A stretch of DNA of 64,000 bases from Prunella strophiata (Eukaryota; Chordata; Aves; Passeriformes; Prunellidae). The stretch spans positions 27,748,385-27,812,384 of the forward strand of contig JAZBQD010000017.1 of assembly GCA_036583965.1 (NCBI GenBank), read 5' to 3'. The position numbers and the translations under genes were made by a program. Below the pieces are notes generated by a model that was given only the letters and a program-made list of their open reading frames with translations, made no database searches and had not been told where the DNA came from. Numbering within the stretch: the stretch's first letter is position 1; the number at the start of each line of letters is the position of its first letter. Shown here piece after piece: positions 1 to 11,800 of this stretch.

Positions 1-3000
1 CTGCTGAAGAATGAATCTAGAAAACATATAAGCAGTTAATATATACAGATCACAAATATGATGAATTACACAATTTCTGCCTTCACTGCATATTATAATT
101 ACAATTTTTATCATTAAATCATAAATTTTGCCATCTGTGCAGACCAACACACTTTTTTTTTTTTTGCTACACTCTACAAAAGTATTGGTTCAAATGTAAA
201 AAATTGACAAGCCCTTTGGTATCTCATGAACAAGCTATTTTTGATAAGCACTTAAAAACTGTCACATTTACATGACAATTTAATGTGGCTGAAACTGCAC
301 AAGCTTAAAGTTAGTGTTAGGAATATTTTGTGGTATGTCTACATTACTTTTGTCTCCGTGAACAAGGAATTATGATTCTCTCAGAAATACAGAGAGAGAC
401 TAACTTGGACACAGAGAACAAAATTTGTAAGAGGCCCTGAATTTATTCTTCCATTTAAGGAAAAATACAGTAGGTATTATAATAGGTACCTCTTCAAGCA
501 CCTATTTACATAAAAGTAACTTTTAGTAAAATATGTGACCAGTTTAACATTGAATGGAAATCTTATCTGCATGACTTACTTATCTAACAGATTTATGTGT
601 AATATCTCCCTCAAAGCACCAAGCACTTACCTTTTTACTGATAAGGAACCTCCAGGGCTCAGGTATAGTCCAAAATATCATACTTTGGATGTAGTTTAAC
701 AGTCATTAAGGTCACTGTCACCTACACCAAACAAACTAGACACATGAAGTAATATAACTTGTAAGAAAATAATTGTCTTTTACCCTTCATGAACAGTTAG
801 AGAAGAATCTAGAAGTTCAGTTTCAGCATATATGAATAAGAAATTACATTCACATTTCTAGGTATTATTCCTGCAAAGGACAATAGCAGTACTCAAGTAT
901 TCATTATCTCTCTTACATCATCTATGTCAAAAAAAGTTTGCATAGCTGTGGTGAAGGTATAGGTTGAACATTTTTGCAGACATATGTGATTTTTTTTTTA
1001 CAGCATCTTATTTAAAAAAACATACAAACAAATAAATTAGAAAAAAAAATAGTTCAGGGTTTATGCATTGTAAAAGGAAAAATATCCTTTAAAATCTAGG
1101 ACAGATGGTTAGGGAGCTGGCATTCATGACCTGAGAAGTGGTGCAGGAGGAAGGCTGCTTTCCTCACAGCAAAAGCTAATGGTGAGGTGCAGGGACAGAA
1201 GGCTTTGCTGCCTTAGCTCTGGTGATTACAGAAAGGTGAGCTTGGACATTGTGGAGCAGAAGGATCAAAAAAAGGTTGTAGCTTTGAAAAAAGCTGTGAA
1301 AAGAGGTTGCAGCAAAGGAAGTTCTATCCCCATCATCAGCTGATCAGAGAGAAAGAGAGGCAATGTCTATCAAAATTAGAATGCAGATGAGAAGGAGCAA
1401 GAGCAGAGGCGTGTAACTGCATGAATAGCAACTAAACGAAGAGCAACTATGTCTTGAATGAGATTTCTAGCAACTACTGACTCCATTTACCAATATGTTA
1501 CATTGTTTTCAGTTCTCAGGACATTCTTGATGCAGGCATAAGCACTTAATTGCACAGCGAGTGTTACATAGTCGACATCTAATCAGTTACATTGTGCTTT
1601 ATTAAATTATTTTCATATCCTCTCATCTCCTTATTTCTCCTCAAATTATTTTGGAACTACACATTGTTGCCTAAACATGGACAGCCAATGGCATCATGGA
1701 TCCCAATTTAGTGGCATGCAGATAGTATTGCAGTATAATAAGTATAAAATTCTTATGAACCACAGTTTTTAAATGCTAAAAACTCACACTGCGGCCCCAT
1801 ACAGGGAGCAGGCAGGAAGTAAATTTACAGAACTTGAGGGTATAAAATGTTGAATTTTCAATAGTAGGAAAGTGGAAAGCATTATATAGAAGTAGAAAGG
1901 GAGACAGGGCAGCAAAGAGAGGTGGAAGAACCTTCCAGGTCAGAAAGGAGTTCACACATATTTCTGACAACAGATGTAAAGGAGGTGAGAGAAGAGGAGA
2001 CAGGAAGAAACAGCAGAAGAAATCATACCCATGTACACAAATAAGTGAAGCAGTAGCTGAGGGGCTGCAGGGCTGTTTCATAATCTTTGAGAAACACAAA
2101 ATATAACTACATCACTGTGCAAATTCTGTACAAAAAGGAGATTTTGCTTTTACACAAGGCAACAAATATGATGACTATTTACCTGGCTTGCTGTGTGTGA
2201 CAGCACATGAACCTACTGCAATTAGTTATCCAGCTTTATTACATACATGTAGTAGATCTTTATTGAAGCGTGTGCTATTTAGCTATTAGAGGTAGACAGC
2301 TGCAATCCAAGTTACCACAAACTTTTAATACTCTTTTTATACTGTTATTATGTCCAATTATTTCCCTTTGAACATGGAAAACTCAGATGAAAGTATCTTT
2401 GCCACCTTGCATTTCCTACTTTTCTGAAATATCAACTATGCTTTCCTTGTTCCAGATACTGCTGTCACTTTATGTTTGAGAGGTGAGGTCCCTTTCCTCT
2501 TTGACCAAAATTGACTTTCCAATGAGAAAGCAAAGCAATAATTTGCTTTGATATTGATATATGAAAAAAAACATGATTCATTTTTTAGAGCTCTCTACTT
2601 ATTACATTGCTACTGATAATGATCTAAATTGGGAAAAGCAATGAAATAAAAGAAACAGCAAAGGTTTTATAAATTGAAGCACTAAAAGAATTTTTTTAAA
2701 TTAGGAAGGCAACTCAGTCACCTAAACTAGCAATCCCCATTCAACTTTTGTGCCTTCAGCCAAATACAGGGTGTGGAGTATTTTTTGAATGGTGAATAAC
2801 TGATCTAAAAGAGAACCTGGCATTCTTGGTTACTAATTCTAGCTCTGATGAGTGTACAGCTTGCCTTTCTTTTAAATTTCTTCTTTATAAATAATAAAAT
2901 TTATAGAAACGCAAATATACATAAATTATCTTTCAGTTGCATTCTCTTCAATTATTAATTTCTCATCTATTTGCATGACCTGTATAAAGTTCTCACTGAA

Positions 3001-4504
3001 ATATAAGAAGGCAAAGAAAACATTTCATTTAGGTTATTTTTTCTAAGACCTCCTTTTACAATTATATGAGCTACAAGGAATAAAACCCTTTAACTTAATA
3101 CTCAAATTTTAAACCCACAGTTGGATTTATTGGCAGGTGAAAGCTCTTTATTTAACTAAGGGAACTTAACACTTATATATTTATCTCCCTCTTTCCCCAT
3201 GATTACCATGGATCCATTTTATCCATTAATCTTGCCAAAGGGAATGTATTGCTTGTGTTACACACACAGAAATGCAGAACAAAAATTACCTGTGTAAAAA
3301 GCAATGTTATATTCTGATAGTGCACAGGAGATCAGCATCAAGGTGAGGTCTCCCCAAAACTTACAAAATATCACTGAGTACAAATCTGTTATCTAAGTGA
3401 AACACCTGAACAACTGACCAGTTTTTATTTGACACAATCATCCTTTCCCATTAGTCTCCATTAAATACAAGACAAGACAACAGTGTTCGGTGCAATATGA
3501 TTTGAGTATCTAACTCTGACATATCGTGTAAAAGTTGTGAAACCGTTACTTCTGTTTTCCTGAAGTTCTCTTTGTAACTCTGGTTTTTATAGTTCCAGGT
3601 AATTTATTTAAAATTTAAGGTTACCTTAGGACTATTTAGTTTTTCTACACTATATATGAGCCCTTTAAGTGAGCTATAGTGAACTTCTCTTGGATATGCC
3701 CATCCATTTACCCATGTAATGGCATGAACTCCAAAATGCCAAAATGTTTTTAATGAGAGGTACTTATCAGGTTTTGTTAAGGCACACAAAACAATACAAA
3801 CATAGAGTGTTACCACCAGAATAAAATTTTTTTCATGTTTACAAGTTAAACCTAGAAACACAACTTTCTCCCCTCTGACATACAGCTAATATATCCCAAA
3901 TATAATCCCAGCTCTTCAATTTACCAGCAGCTTCAAAGCAAAATAAATAATTTCAGAAGTGTCATACAAAAAGTCAATGTGCTATTTCATAAATGCTGCA
4001 AGTGTGGAAGTAACAACCTAGATAAGCATATAGAACATAACAGTGAAAATATTTCCCCTAAATAAATCTTTGGCCTGTACAGTCATAGTGGCAAAAAAAA
4101 CTATCAAGAATACTGGGCGTTGCATTAAATTACATCAGTGTTTACATAACAGATATCTAATACTGGATTTGGGCTAACTAATTTTGAGGTTTTACATTAC
4201 AGACATAATCCTTCCACATATTCATTGTCAAAAAATATTATTAGTGCTCCAGACCAATACATGAAAAATGTTTTGAACTGCTCTCTTTACTGAGTTTCAA
4301 GAGGGAACAGAATACCTTAATAGCAGAACAGGTCAAAATGTCATTTAATTTTCATGAAGATCATATGCCTTTATCTGTCATAAAAGAAAACGGGAAATTG
4401 TTTATTGCATCACCTGAAAAATCTTGCAGATCACATCCAGACAGCTTCTTGCATGAGCATTACTCTGTTCTTTATGCTGCAAGGAATATACAACATTCAA
4501 AGTA
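1..4504. other. AT-rich gene-poor stretch
   Basis: No convincing coding exon, RNA gene or well-kept repeat was recognised here. The short open frames lack family motifs and splice context. The base composition is AT-rich with short poly(A) and poly(T) runs, as in avian intergenic or long-intron DNA. Confidence 0.5.
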
Positions 4505-4770
4505 ACAGGAAAAGGTAGGAGAGAGCTCTTACCCTTCTTGGAGATAGGAGTGACACTGCTTTCTCCAGTTTTTGGGCAGTGCCCACGGCTGCTGCAGTTG
4601 GTCAAAGGTTGCTGAGAGGGACCTCACAGTTACATCTGCCAACTCCTTCAACACCCAGCATTTCATGGGTGCATCCCATCAGGGCCCATAGACTTAATTA
4701 TTTCTAGTTTGCTGAAATATTCCCTGACTTAATCCCCTTGCACCAATGCAACCTTAACACCTTCTAACCT
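4505..4770 (-). mobile_element. CR1 LINE fragment (reverse transcriptase part)
   Basis: Read on the minus strand, this stretch gives broken pieces of the CR1 reverse transcriptase. One piece resembles the S-x-GPDGxHP motif, with SMGPDGMHP visible. A second, SSVTPISKKGKSS, resembles the ANVTPIFKKGKK region that follows it in CR1. The pieces are in order but frameshifted and stopped, so this is an old inactive copy. Borders are approximate. Confidence 0.6.
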
Positions 4771-5550
4771 CAACCATGCTAGTGATTCTGTGTTCTCTAC
4801 AAAGAGCCAGACAGCCACTGGCTCTTTGAGTCATGCTGCATTCAGAGAAGTAAGCAGATCAGGATTGTGTAGTAAAGAAAAAGGCAAAAGGAGATAAAGA
4901 AGCAGAGACAGCAATCAATATTATACAAGAGACAGTAAGCATAATAATAAAATATTGGAAAGGTTCTGCTTTTTATAAGATTGTTGAAAATGACTGTTAG
5001 TCCTTCTGCAGAGGAGGGTTCAGGCTACTGGTCACAGTTCATGGCAATCTGTTGAAGAGAATAAAATCCTTTACTGAATAGAGAGGTCTGTAGAGCCAGA
5101 GGGGTCACCACAGCAGATGCTACTGCTCTGACAAAAGCAGCAGATCAAGAAACTGATAAAGTAACAGAACACTGGGCCACTCTGGAGAAAACAGTAGCAT
5201 AAAAAGTGAAAAATCTGCTGGATAAAGGAAATACAAAACTTGCTATGGAGAGTACAGTTTAGGAGTTCGCAAGTCTAGTGAGAGAAAATGACCTCGACAA
5301 AACTATCATAAATCAGTGACTACTACACAGATGAATACAGCTTTTCAGGGTATCTAGCATGCAGTGTGACAAGAAGAAAAAAAGGGTAAGTCCAAGCATG
5401 GACACAGTCTGTGAAGGAAAAGTGATGGACACAATGAGGCCTCCTAATAAGAAAAAGCAAAAGAAGAAACACTGGAAACCTTAGCAGTCTACAGCTTCCT
5501 CATTAGGGGAAGTGGAGGGGCAGGCACTGATCTCTTCTTTCTGGTGATCA
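4771..5550. other. No recognised feature
   Basis: Purine-rich intergenic DNA. Nothing in it could be supported as a gene or named repeat. Confidence 0.4.
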
Positions 5551-5740
5551 GTGACAGAACCAAGAAAATGGCATGAAGTTGTATCAAGGGAGGTTTATGC
5601 TGAATTTCAGGAGAAGTTTCTACACCCAGAGGTGGCTGGGGACTGGAACAGGTTACCGGGGAAGTGGTTAAGGCACCAAGCTTGTCTGAGTTCAAGAAGT
5701 GTTTGGACAATGCTCTCAGTAGCTGGCAGGCAGGTTTGGA
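5551..5740 (+). mobile_element. CR1 LINE 3'-end fragment
   Basis: The plus strand carries the typical CR1 tail wording, including the GGAACAGGTTACC / GGGAAGTGGTTAAG block that in CR1 reads 'one-sided: GGAACAGGCTGCCC ... GGTGGT'. It is followed by a TTCAAGAAGTG-like segment. The copy is diverged and has lost the extreme 3' end. Borders are approximate. Confidence 0.55.
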
Positions 5741-5804
5741 GTTTCTGCTGGTGAATATTTCATTATTGCATGGCAGTACACAGAAGAATAACTCCGGGTG
5801 ATCA

Positions 5805-6213
5805 GGAACACTCAGCTACTCAGAGGAAGCAAAGATGGGATGGATGAATTCTGATGCAGTAACTGCAAAATGGCATCATGCTCAGCACGTAAAGTAGAGT
5901 GAGGAAGGAGGACTGGGAGGACATGCAGAGTTGTTGTTTGTCTTCCCAAGTAAATGTTACTCATGATGGAGTCCTACTTTCCTGGGAATGGCTGCCACCT
6001 GCAGGCTGACACCTGCCTGCCCATGGGAAGCAGTGAATTCCTTGTTTTGTTTTCCTTCTGTGTCCAGCTTTTGCTTTACCTATTACTACCTTTACATCAA
6101 CCCAGGAGTTTTGTAACTTGTACTCTTCCAGTTATTTCTCCTTGCCCCTGGTAGTGGAGTGAGAGAGTGGTTGCATGGTGCTTGGTTGATGACTTGGGTT
6201 AAACCACAATACC
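5805..6213 (+). mobile_element. Avian LTR fragment (plus orientation)
   Basis: This stretch resembles a common avian endogenous-retrovirus LTR. Landmarks in order are ATCATGCTCAGCA, a TGTCTTCCCAAGTAA block, GCCCATGGGAAG, CTTTTGCTTTACC, and the 3' end GGTTAAACCACAATA. A second relative with the same landmarks lies near 26,490-26,881. The family end is normally ...ACCACGACA, so the last bases have drifted. The 5' border is uncertain and no internal viral genes follow it. Confidence 0.6.
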
Positions 6214-6525
6214 TTCCCATCCACTGCCACTGGCACGTGCCCACAGTGCCAGGTCTCTCTGCTTACCATGTTTGCCATGCTTCTGGAAACTGGTGCTCCT
6301 GGCCAGCTGTTGTATTGGTGCTCCTCAAAAACACCAGCAATGGAACCTGCTCCCATAGACACAGCAAGGAGCAAATGCAGCAGGATTTCCTGCAGGAGGA
6401 GGTATCAGCAACAGGGCCCTAGGGCTCTGTGGATCTTTGGACTGTGGAGGGTCATGGCATCAGGGACAGGTCCCAGGTGAAGAGAGACAAAGCAGCATCC
6501 AGTGACTTTGTCAGGGAAATAACAA
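6214..6525. other. 3'-flank duplicated with the TOPORS-like genes
   Basis: From about 6380 onward the sequence resembles 30,286-30,440, including GCAGGATTTCCTG, GACTGTGG, GACTTTGTCAGGGAAAT and the poly(A)-signal block. This is the downstream flank of the two TOPORS-like genes and shows that whole loci were duplicated, not only the coding part. Confidence 0.6.
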
Positions 6526-6531
6526 TTTATT
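6526..6531 (-). promoter_or_regulatory. Poly(A) signal overlapping the stop codon
   Basis: AATAAA on the minus strand at 6526-6531 contains the TAA stop codon (6527-6529) of the 719-residue frame. The related gene has the same hexamer about 36 bases after its stop, so the reading frame here appears to have grown into the signal. Confidence 0.55.
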
Positions 6532-8686
6532 TCCTGTCTTTTGAATAAAGATTTGCTGGAGCCTTAATTGTGCCACCACTGGAGTGGCCTCTTGCAGGGC
6601 TGGGAGAGTTCTGGGGGCCGGGAGCCCTCCTTTTCCGGAGGTGCCGGGACCCCCCATGTGAGAAGTTCCTGCCTTGGACGGAAGAAGAGGGTCTACATTT
6701 GCTGCCCTGGGCAGAACCTGCCCCTTCCACCTCCCTCAGCTCCTTGTGGGCCTGCACCTGCCCTGCAGACAAGGACACAGATGAGGGACAATCAGTATCC
6801 CTGCAGAAGGCAGTTTGTGAGGTGCTGGTTTGGTCCTCCATATCAGAGCCTTCAGGGCTGCTTGTAGGGGAGGCAGGATTTTGCTCCCAGGAGCTAGTGG
6901 AGCTGGCTGCAGGGTTGTGGTCCTTCTCCCCAGCAGTGTGGGATTGCAGTAGCCTCTGGGCCTCCGTGCTGCATGCATGTGCAATGACATTAATAAGGCC
7001 ATAGACCAGCGGTGCTGTATATACCTCAAGGTCAGGCTGCAGCATCTGGAACAATAACTTCCCATCCAGACCACAGAGGCATAGGGCCTGCAGGATGTGT
7101 CCCTCTGCATTCTTTGCCAGCCACCACTGGGACCCATATATTGCTTCCAATCTTTGACACAGCCAGGGCAGCATGGGATCTAGGAGATGCTTTTGACCTT
7201 GGAAAAGTTCTGCCCACACCTTGGGCGGGAGGCCCCCCACAGCCTGTGGCCTCATAGGCCCCTGCTCAGCTGGGGACAGTATTCTGTGTGGAGAAGATGA
7301 CAGGGATGGCACAGGGCAGTGGGGGCTGTTTTCAGCCAAGTGGCTGGGAACTCTTCCTGCCTGGCTACAGGTCTCTGGCAACTCTCCAGAGGGTGTGACA
7401 AGACACTGTAGATAGTCGTCTTCTTCACGCACAGAAAACTTGACAATCAAAATCATTCTGCTGCAGACTGGGCACGCTGGTTTCCTGTCTGTCCAATGCA
7501 TGATGCAACCCAGGCAGAACTGGTGGCCACAGGGCATTGCATAAGCGGCGTCCTCATGAGCATCATGGCAGATGGGGCAGCTCCACTTTCTCTCTGTGGG
7601 CCTATCTGTACTCCATGGAGAGTCCTGGGGGCTGCAGGGCCTCCTTTCTGTGGGGTGCTGGGGTGCCCTGTGTGAGTGTTCCCAGCCCTGACAAGGCGCA
7701 ATGGGACCGTGGCTGCTGCCCTGGGCAGAGGAACTTGGCACCACCACCTCCCCCTGCTCCTTCTGGGGCTGCACCTGCTCTGTACCAATCTGCACAGATG
7801 GCTGGAGCATGCAGAGGGCACAGAGGGCAGCTTTTGATGTGCTGGGTTGGTCCTCCATGTCAGAGCCTGCAGGGCTGCTGGCAGGGCTTGGATGCCAGGT
7901 GGGAGTCCCTCCCTGGGAGCTGGTGGAGCAGGAACTGGTCTCAGGGCTGTTGTCCTCCTTCCCAGCATCTTGGGAATGCAGCAGCCTCTGGGCCTCCTCG
8001 CTGCATTGGCCCACAATGAAATTGACAGTGGCATCAACCAGCTGTTCTGTGTATTCCTCCAGGAGAGGCTGCAGCATCTGGACCATGACCTCCTCATCTG
8101 GACCACAGATGCACAGGGTGTACAAGATGCTGTTCTCTGCTCTCACTGCCAGCCACCACTGGGACCCATATATTGCCTCCAGCCTCTGGCGCAGCCAGGG
8201 CAGCATAGGGTCAAGAACATGTTCTTCTTTTTGGAAAAGTTCTGCCCAGACCTTGGGCAGCAGGCTACCCACAGCCTCTGTCCCTGCAGGCCCCTGCTCA
8301 GCTGGGGAGGGTATTCCCTGCACAGGAACTGCTCCAGGGCGCTGGCAGCTGTTTCCATCCAGGAGGCCAAGAGATCTTTCTGCCAGGCTGCTGTTCTCTG
8401 GTGATTCTCCCTGGGGTGTGATGACACACTCTAGGTATTTCTGTTCCTGCAGAGAAAACCTGACAGACTCTATCAATCTTCTGCAGAGTGGGCACTCTGG
8501 TTTCTTCTCTGCCCAACGCAGGATGCAGCCCATGCAGAACTCATGGCCACAGGGTATCACGTAAGCGACACCCTCTTGCTCATCATGGCAAATGGGGCAG
8601 CTCCACTCTGTCCCCATGACACTGTCTGTTCTCCATGGCAATTCAGGGAGTCCCGAGAAGCTGCTCCCCATCACTGGTACTACCAA
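6527..8686 (-). CDS. TOPORS-like RING E3 ligase, tandem-unit fusion (719 aa)
   Basis: An uninterrupted intronless frame. It is likely a RING-type ubiquitin (possibly SUMO) E3 ligase related to TOPORS. Unit 1 has a C3HC4 RING at residues 30-68 (CPICHD, CGHEFC, CPLC) and, at 143-236, a block like the conserved domain after the RING in TOPORS (WAELFQ, LDPMLPWLRQRLEAIYG). Ser-rich sequence with GSDMEDQ follows. Unit 2 repeats this order: RING at 370-408, block at 486-580, GSDMEDQ, then a basic RHLRKRR tail. The two units are about 340 residues apart. All eight zinc ligands are present in both RINGs. Start choice is open: Met24 (8617) matches the paralogue at 30,474-31,496 best. TOPORS itself has one RING and is longer. 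The ligase activity is inferred from the family. Confidence 0.8.
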   Translation of the reverse strand: MVVPVMGSSFSGLPELPWRTDSVMGTEWSCPICHDEQEGVAYVIPCGHEFCMGCILRWAEKKPECPLCRRLIESVRFSLQEQKYLECVITPQGESPENSSLAERSLGLLDGNSCQRPGAVPVQGIPSPAEQGPAGTEAVGSLLPKVWAELFQKEEHVLDPMLPWLRQRLEAIYGSQWWLAVRAENSILYTLCICGPDEEVMVQMLQPLLEEYTEQLVDATVNFIVGQCSEEAQRLLHSQDAGKEDNSPETSSCSTSSQGGTPTWHPSPASSPAGSDMEDQPSTSKAALCALCMLQPSVQIGTEQVQPQKEQGEVVVPSSSAQGSSHGPIAPCQGWEHSHRAPQHPTERRPCSPQDSPWSTDRPTERKWSCPICHDAHEDAAYAMPCGHQFCLGCIMHWTDRKPACPVCSRMILIVKFSVREEDDYLQCLVTPSGELPETCSQAGRVPSHLAENSPHCPVPSLSSSPHRILSPAEQGPMRPQAVGGLPPKVWAELFQGQKHLLDPMLPWLCQRLEAIYGSQWWLAKNAEGHILQALCLCGLDGKLLFQMLQPDLEVYTAPLVYGLINVIAHACSTEAQRLLQSHTAGEKDHNPAASSTSSWEQNPASPTSSPEGSDMEDQTSTSQTAFCRDTDCPSSVSLSAGQVQAHKELREVEGAGSAQGSKCRPSSSVQGRNFSHGGSRHLRKRRAPGPQNSPSPARGHSSGGTIKAPANLYSKDRK

Positions 8687-8859
8687 AGAATCTCACACGC
8701 CGCAACAAAATGCAGAAACCTCGGTCCTTTGCTGTCCCTGTGCTCAGTCCTCCAGATCTTGTGGACACACATGGCAGGAAATCAGACCTGAGTCACCCTG
8801 AGTCAGGTTCTGTCTGTGCCTGAAAGAAAGTCCCAAGGGATGTGAGGTCGCTGTCTAAC

Positions 8860-8960
8860 CTTGGAGACATCACAGTTCACTGCCAGGTGACTGTATATGT
8901 GACATCACAATGGGATGTCCAGCTCACTGGGATGGGACACTTGAACTAACACAGCACACT
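8860..8960 (-). promoter_or_regulatory. Putative promoter with CRE-like site
   Basis: Upstream of the 719-residue gene lies TGACATCA (8900-8907), read TGATGTCA on the gene's strand. It is close to the cAMP-response element TGACGTCA. A similar ACATCAC lies at about 8866. The paralogue at 31 kb has the same TGATGTCA upstream. The transcription start is not determined. Confidence 0.3.
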
Positions 8961-8999
8961 GAAGGCCAAATTCTGTGTGGGTCCTGACTGGTACCTGAG

Positions 9000-11800
9000 C
9001 ATGCTCTAAAACCCAGTGATACCAATCTTTGTTACACTCATTTTTACACCTTAACACATAGGTCTTTTATCCCCACCCTGATTAAATGAAGTCTAATTTG
9101 TCTTCCAATACCTCTAAGGTTACACATTTCTTTGGCTCCCATGAGGAAACAAAGAAAATTTTGAAATGTATGGCATTCCCTTCAGAAGGTGATTCTTTTG
9201 ATATATTTTTCAGCTGACAGGTGATCCTGATAGCAGTAGAGTACTCACAGGTACTTAGATATGTAATAAATCCATTTAAAATAAAAACATTCTTAAACAT
9301 TTTAAATTAAATATTTGCAGAGTGGTAGGCAAATTCAGTGAAGTACCGCAAATCTCTCTGGGAAGTTTTTCAAGCAATAGCCAACTATGTTTTCAAACTG
9401 GATACAAAATCCATTTTGTGTACCCCAGAGAAAACTTCTACAACAAACTTGACATCACTCTCCTCATTTTGAAAACAAGCTAATCAAAGGCTTATAATCG
9501 ATTGTGTGCCCTGTGGGACAACACTGTCAAAAAGGCTGCCTGGACACATCAGGGCAGAGGGAAAGCAGGTGATGGCTTTGGGATGGGCACCCAAAGCTGC
9601 CAACACTATTCCCCAATGCACCATCCAGCACCAGGAGAAGCCTTGCTTAATTTTTTCAGTATTTTATCCAAATTCTCTCTTTTTTCTTTTTGCTACTTTC
9701 AACTTCTGTACATAGTCCTCTCATTCCTTTGATGTTTCTTCCTCTTAATTTCTTTGCACCTTCCCCTCCCCCATTGTCAGCTATTTACAGATGGCTTTTT
9801 TCAGCCACCTGGTACCTGATGTGCCAACACCCAAATAATTCTCACTATTTTGCCCCTAACTGCCTTCTCTTTGGGGCACTGTCACAGCTGGCAAAGCTTC
9901 AGTCTTTCACATGTGTTTTTTGGGCAGTAGGTGGAGAAGGGCTGACAAAGTGACTTCCTAATGCCTACAGAGCAATGCACTGCAAGCCAGACCTGTTCCC
10001 TTTCAGGCAAAGCTTCTTTGAAAGGACTTCAGAATTCCCATCATGGAAATGAAGCACTCCTGACAGAGCACTAGACTGTGAAAGGATTTGAAAGGGGATA
10101 AGAAGCTCAGCTTGGAAATGAGACACAAGAAGCTTTCTCCCCAGCAGAATTTTGACATCACAATAGCAGTGCTCCATGCTGGCCATCTATCCCCAAGACA
10201 CCCCCCATTTGCACAGCCCTCCTGCTGGCAGTGGATGGACTCACTTTGGCTCTCATGTGGGGCAGAGAAGGGAACAGGCACCCAGAGAGGGATCATGTCA
10301 CTGTGTTTCAGAAGAGGACAGCAGAGCAGCCTTTCTCAGCAAAGCCATCTGAAATTACTTAACAGTCCTAATAGTGTGCATTGTCTCAGGGCTGGGGGTC
10401 AAAGATATAACAAAGCTCAAGAGGCTCCAACCTCCTCAGCATATCATTTCAGTCAAGGTACTGTGTTCCACCAAATACCTTTCCTGACTTTACCTAACGC
10501 TTCAGTGGTTCTTAAACCCAAAATAATTTTGTTGTTGTCTTTTGTCCGCTTAATCACTTCTGCCTTCTTTGTCTACAGCTGGAGAGAGCTTTCCAGCTGC
10601 CACCTCTGCTGCTCTCTCAGCCTCTTTTCTCCCTGCTTCCAGGGGCCACCAACAGTTCCACATGCCTTTCTTCTGCACAATCATGCTCTACACATCACCT
10701 GGCATGACTACACATAATTGCCTTGGTGGAGTAATTTCATGTTTGCTCTGAGGAGATTGGAAGAGATCTAAAAATTTGCCTAAGATACACTTAGGGAGGA
10801 ATCTTCTCCACCCACTCTGGCAACCAGCGAGAAAATAGAAAAAATTTGAAATATTGCTTGCAACAAGCCTATATAAAACATATGAACATCAATGTCTTAA
10901 AACTTAGCAAGATAAAAACATGAAAACACTCGATGCAGTGAAGAACAGCAATTCTTCAGTCCTGTCACCACTTCATCTTTCCTTGAAACACCTCTAGAAG
11001 AAGAAAACTCAGTCCCACTTGGACCTACTTCATACAGAGGAATTATCCCCTTGGTAGTCTTGTGTGTTCTCTGCCATAGAAGGTTTTGGTGATCCTTGAA
11101 TCAAACCAACAATCAAAGTCTGTAAAAAGAAATTTAGAAGACATGGAGAAAGCGACAATCACTAAAAAACCTTATTTGGCAAAAGTTATCTTATTTCAAT
11201 TATCCACTGCCTTAACAATACTGGTGAGGATTCTTAGCACCATGTAGGCAAACTGAAGTTAGAGTAGCCAACCACCCTTTTGAGACCTTTTCAGTTTTAG
11301 GTAACATGGGTTTTTTGTTGGATCGACACATTCTGGTACATTCTGTTTTGCAAATTTGGGCTGAAGTCCATAAACCAAAATGTCTTTTCCAAGGGTCAGG
11401 GAGTATTTGTTCTACGTGTTTGATGTTACAGTGGTCCTTAGGGAAAAGGACATGGCTCTCTTTTCTTTATTGTTCTCTTACCCCTCTGGCACTCAAAGCC
11501 ACACTTGCTACTATAGGCACAAGGTCCTGCCAGGATGGTTGAATAATTCAGGAACAAACAGCCATGCTGCCATACTAGGGACATTGCTGTGGAAATGGGC
11601 AGAAAAAAACCCCATTTAATGTTATTGACTTTAGAAATGTTCCATTGCAGCTTTAACTGAAGCAGACTTACATTTTTTGTAGTGTCCAATACAATTCCGT
11701 GTGTCCAGAGCTAACTTGAATCACATAATTTAGGAAACTCCATTTGTAAATCTCACAGCCATGGGATCAAAAGTTCTTTCCACTTCTGGTTAAGTGGCTC
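9000..11800. other. No recognised feature
   Basis: Intergenic DNA without supported exons. The longest frame (10,088-10,717 plus, 209 codons) has no recognisable domain and low-complexity hydrophobic wording typical of chance frames. Confidence 0.4.

Noticed and set aside
7701..8564. Long plus-strand frame (287 codons) opposite the RING gene
   Set aside because: It is the antisense shadow of the 719-residue gene, whose frame carries the RING and TOPORS-type motifs.
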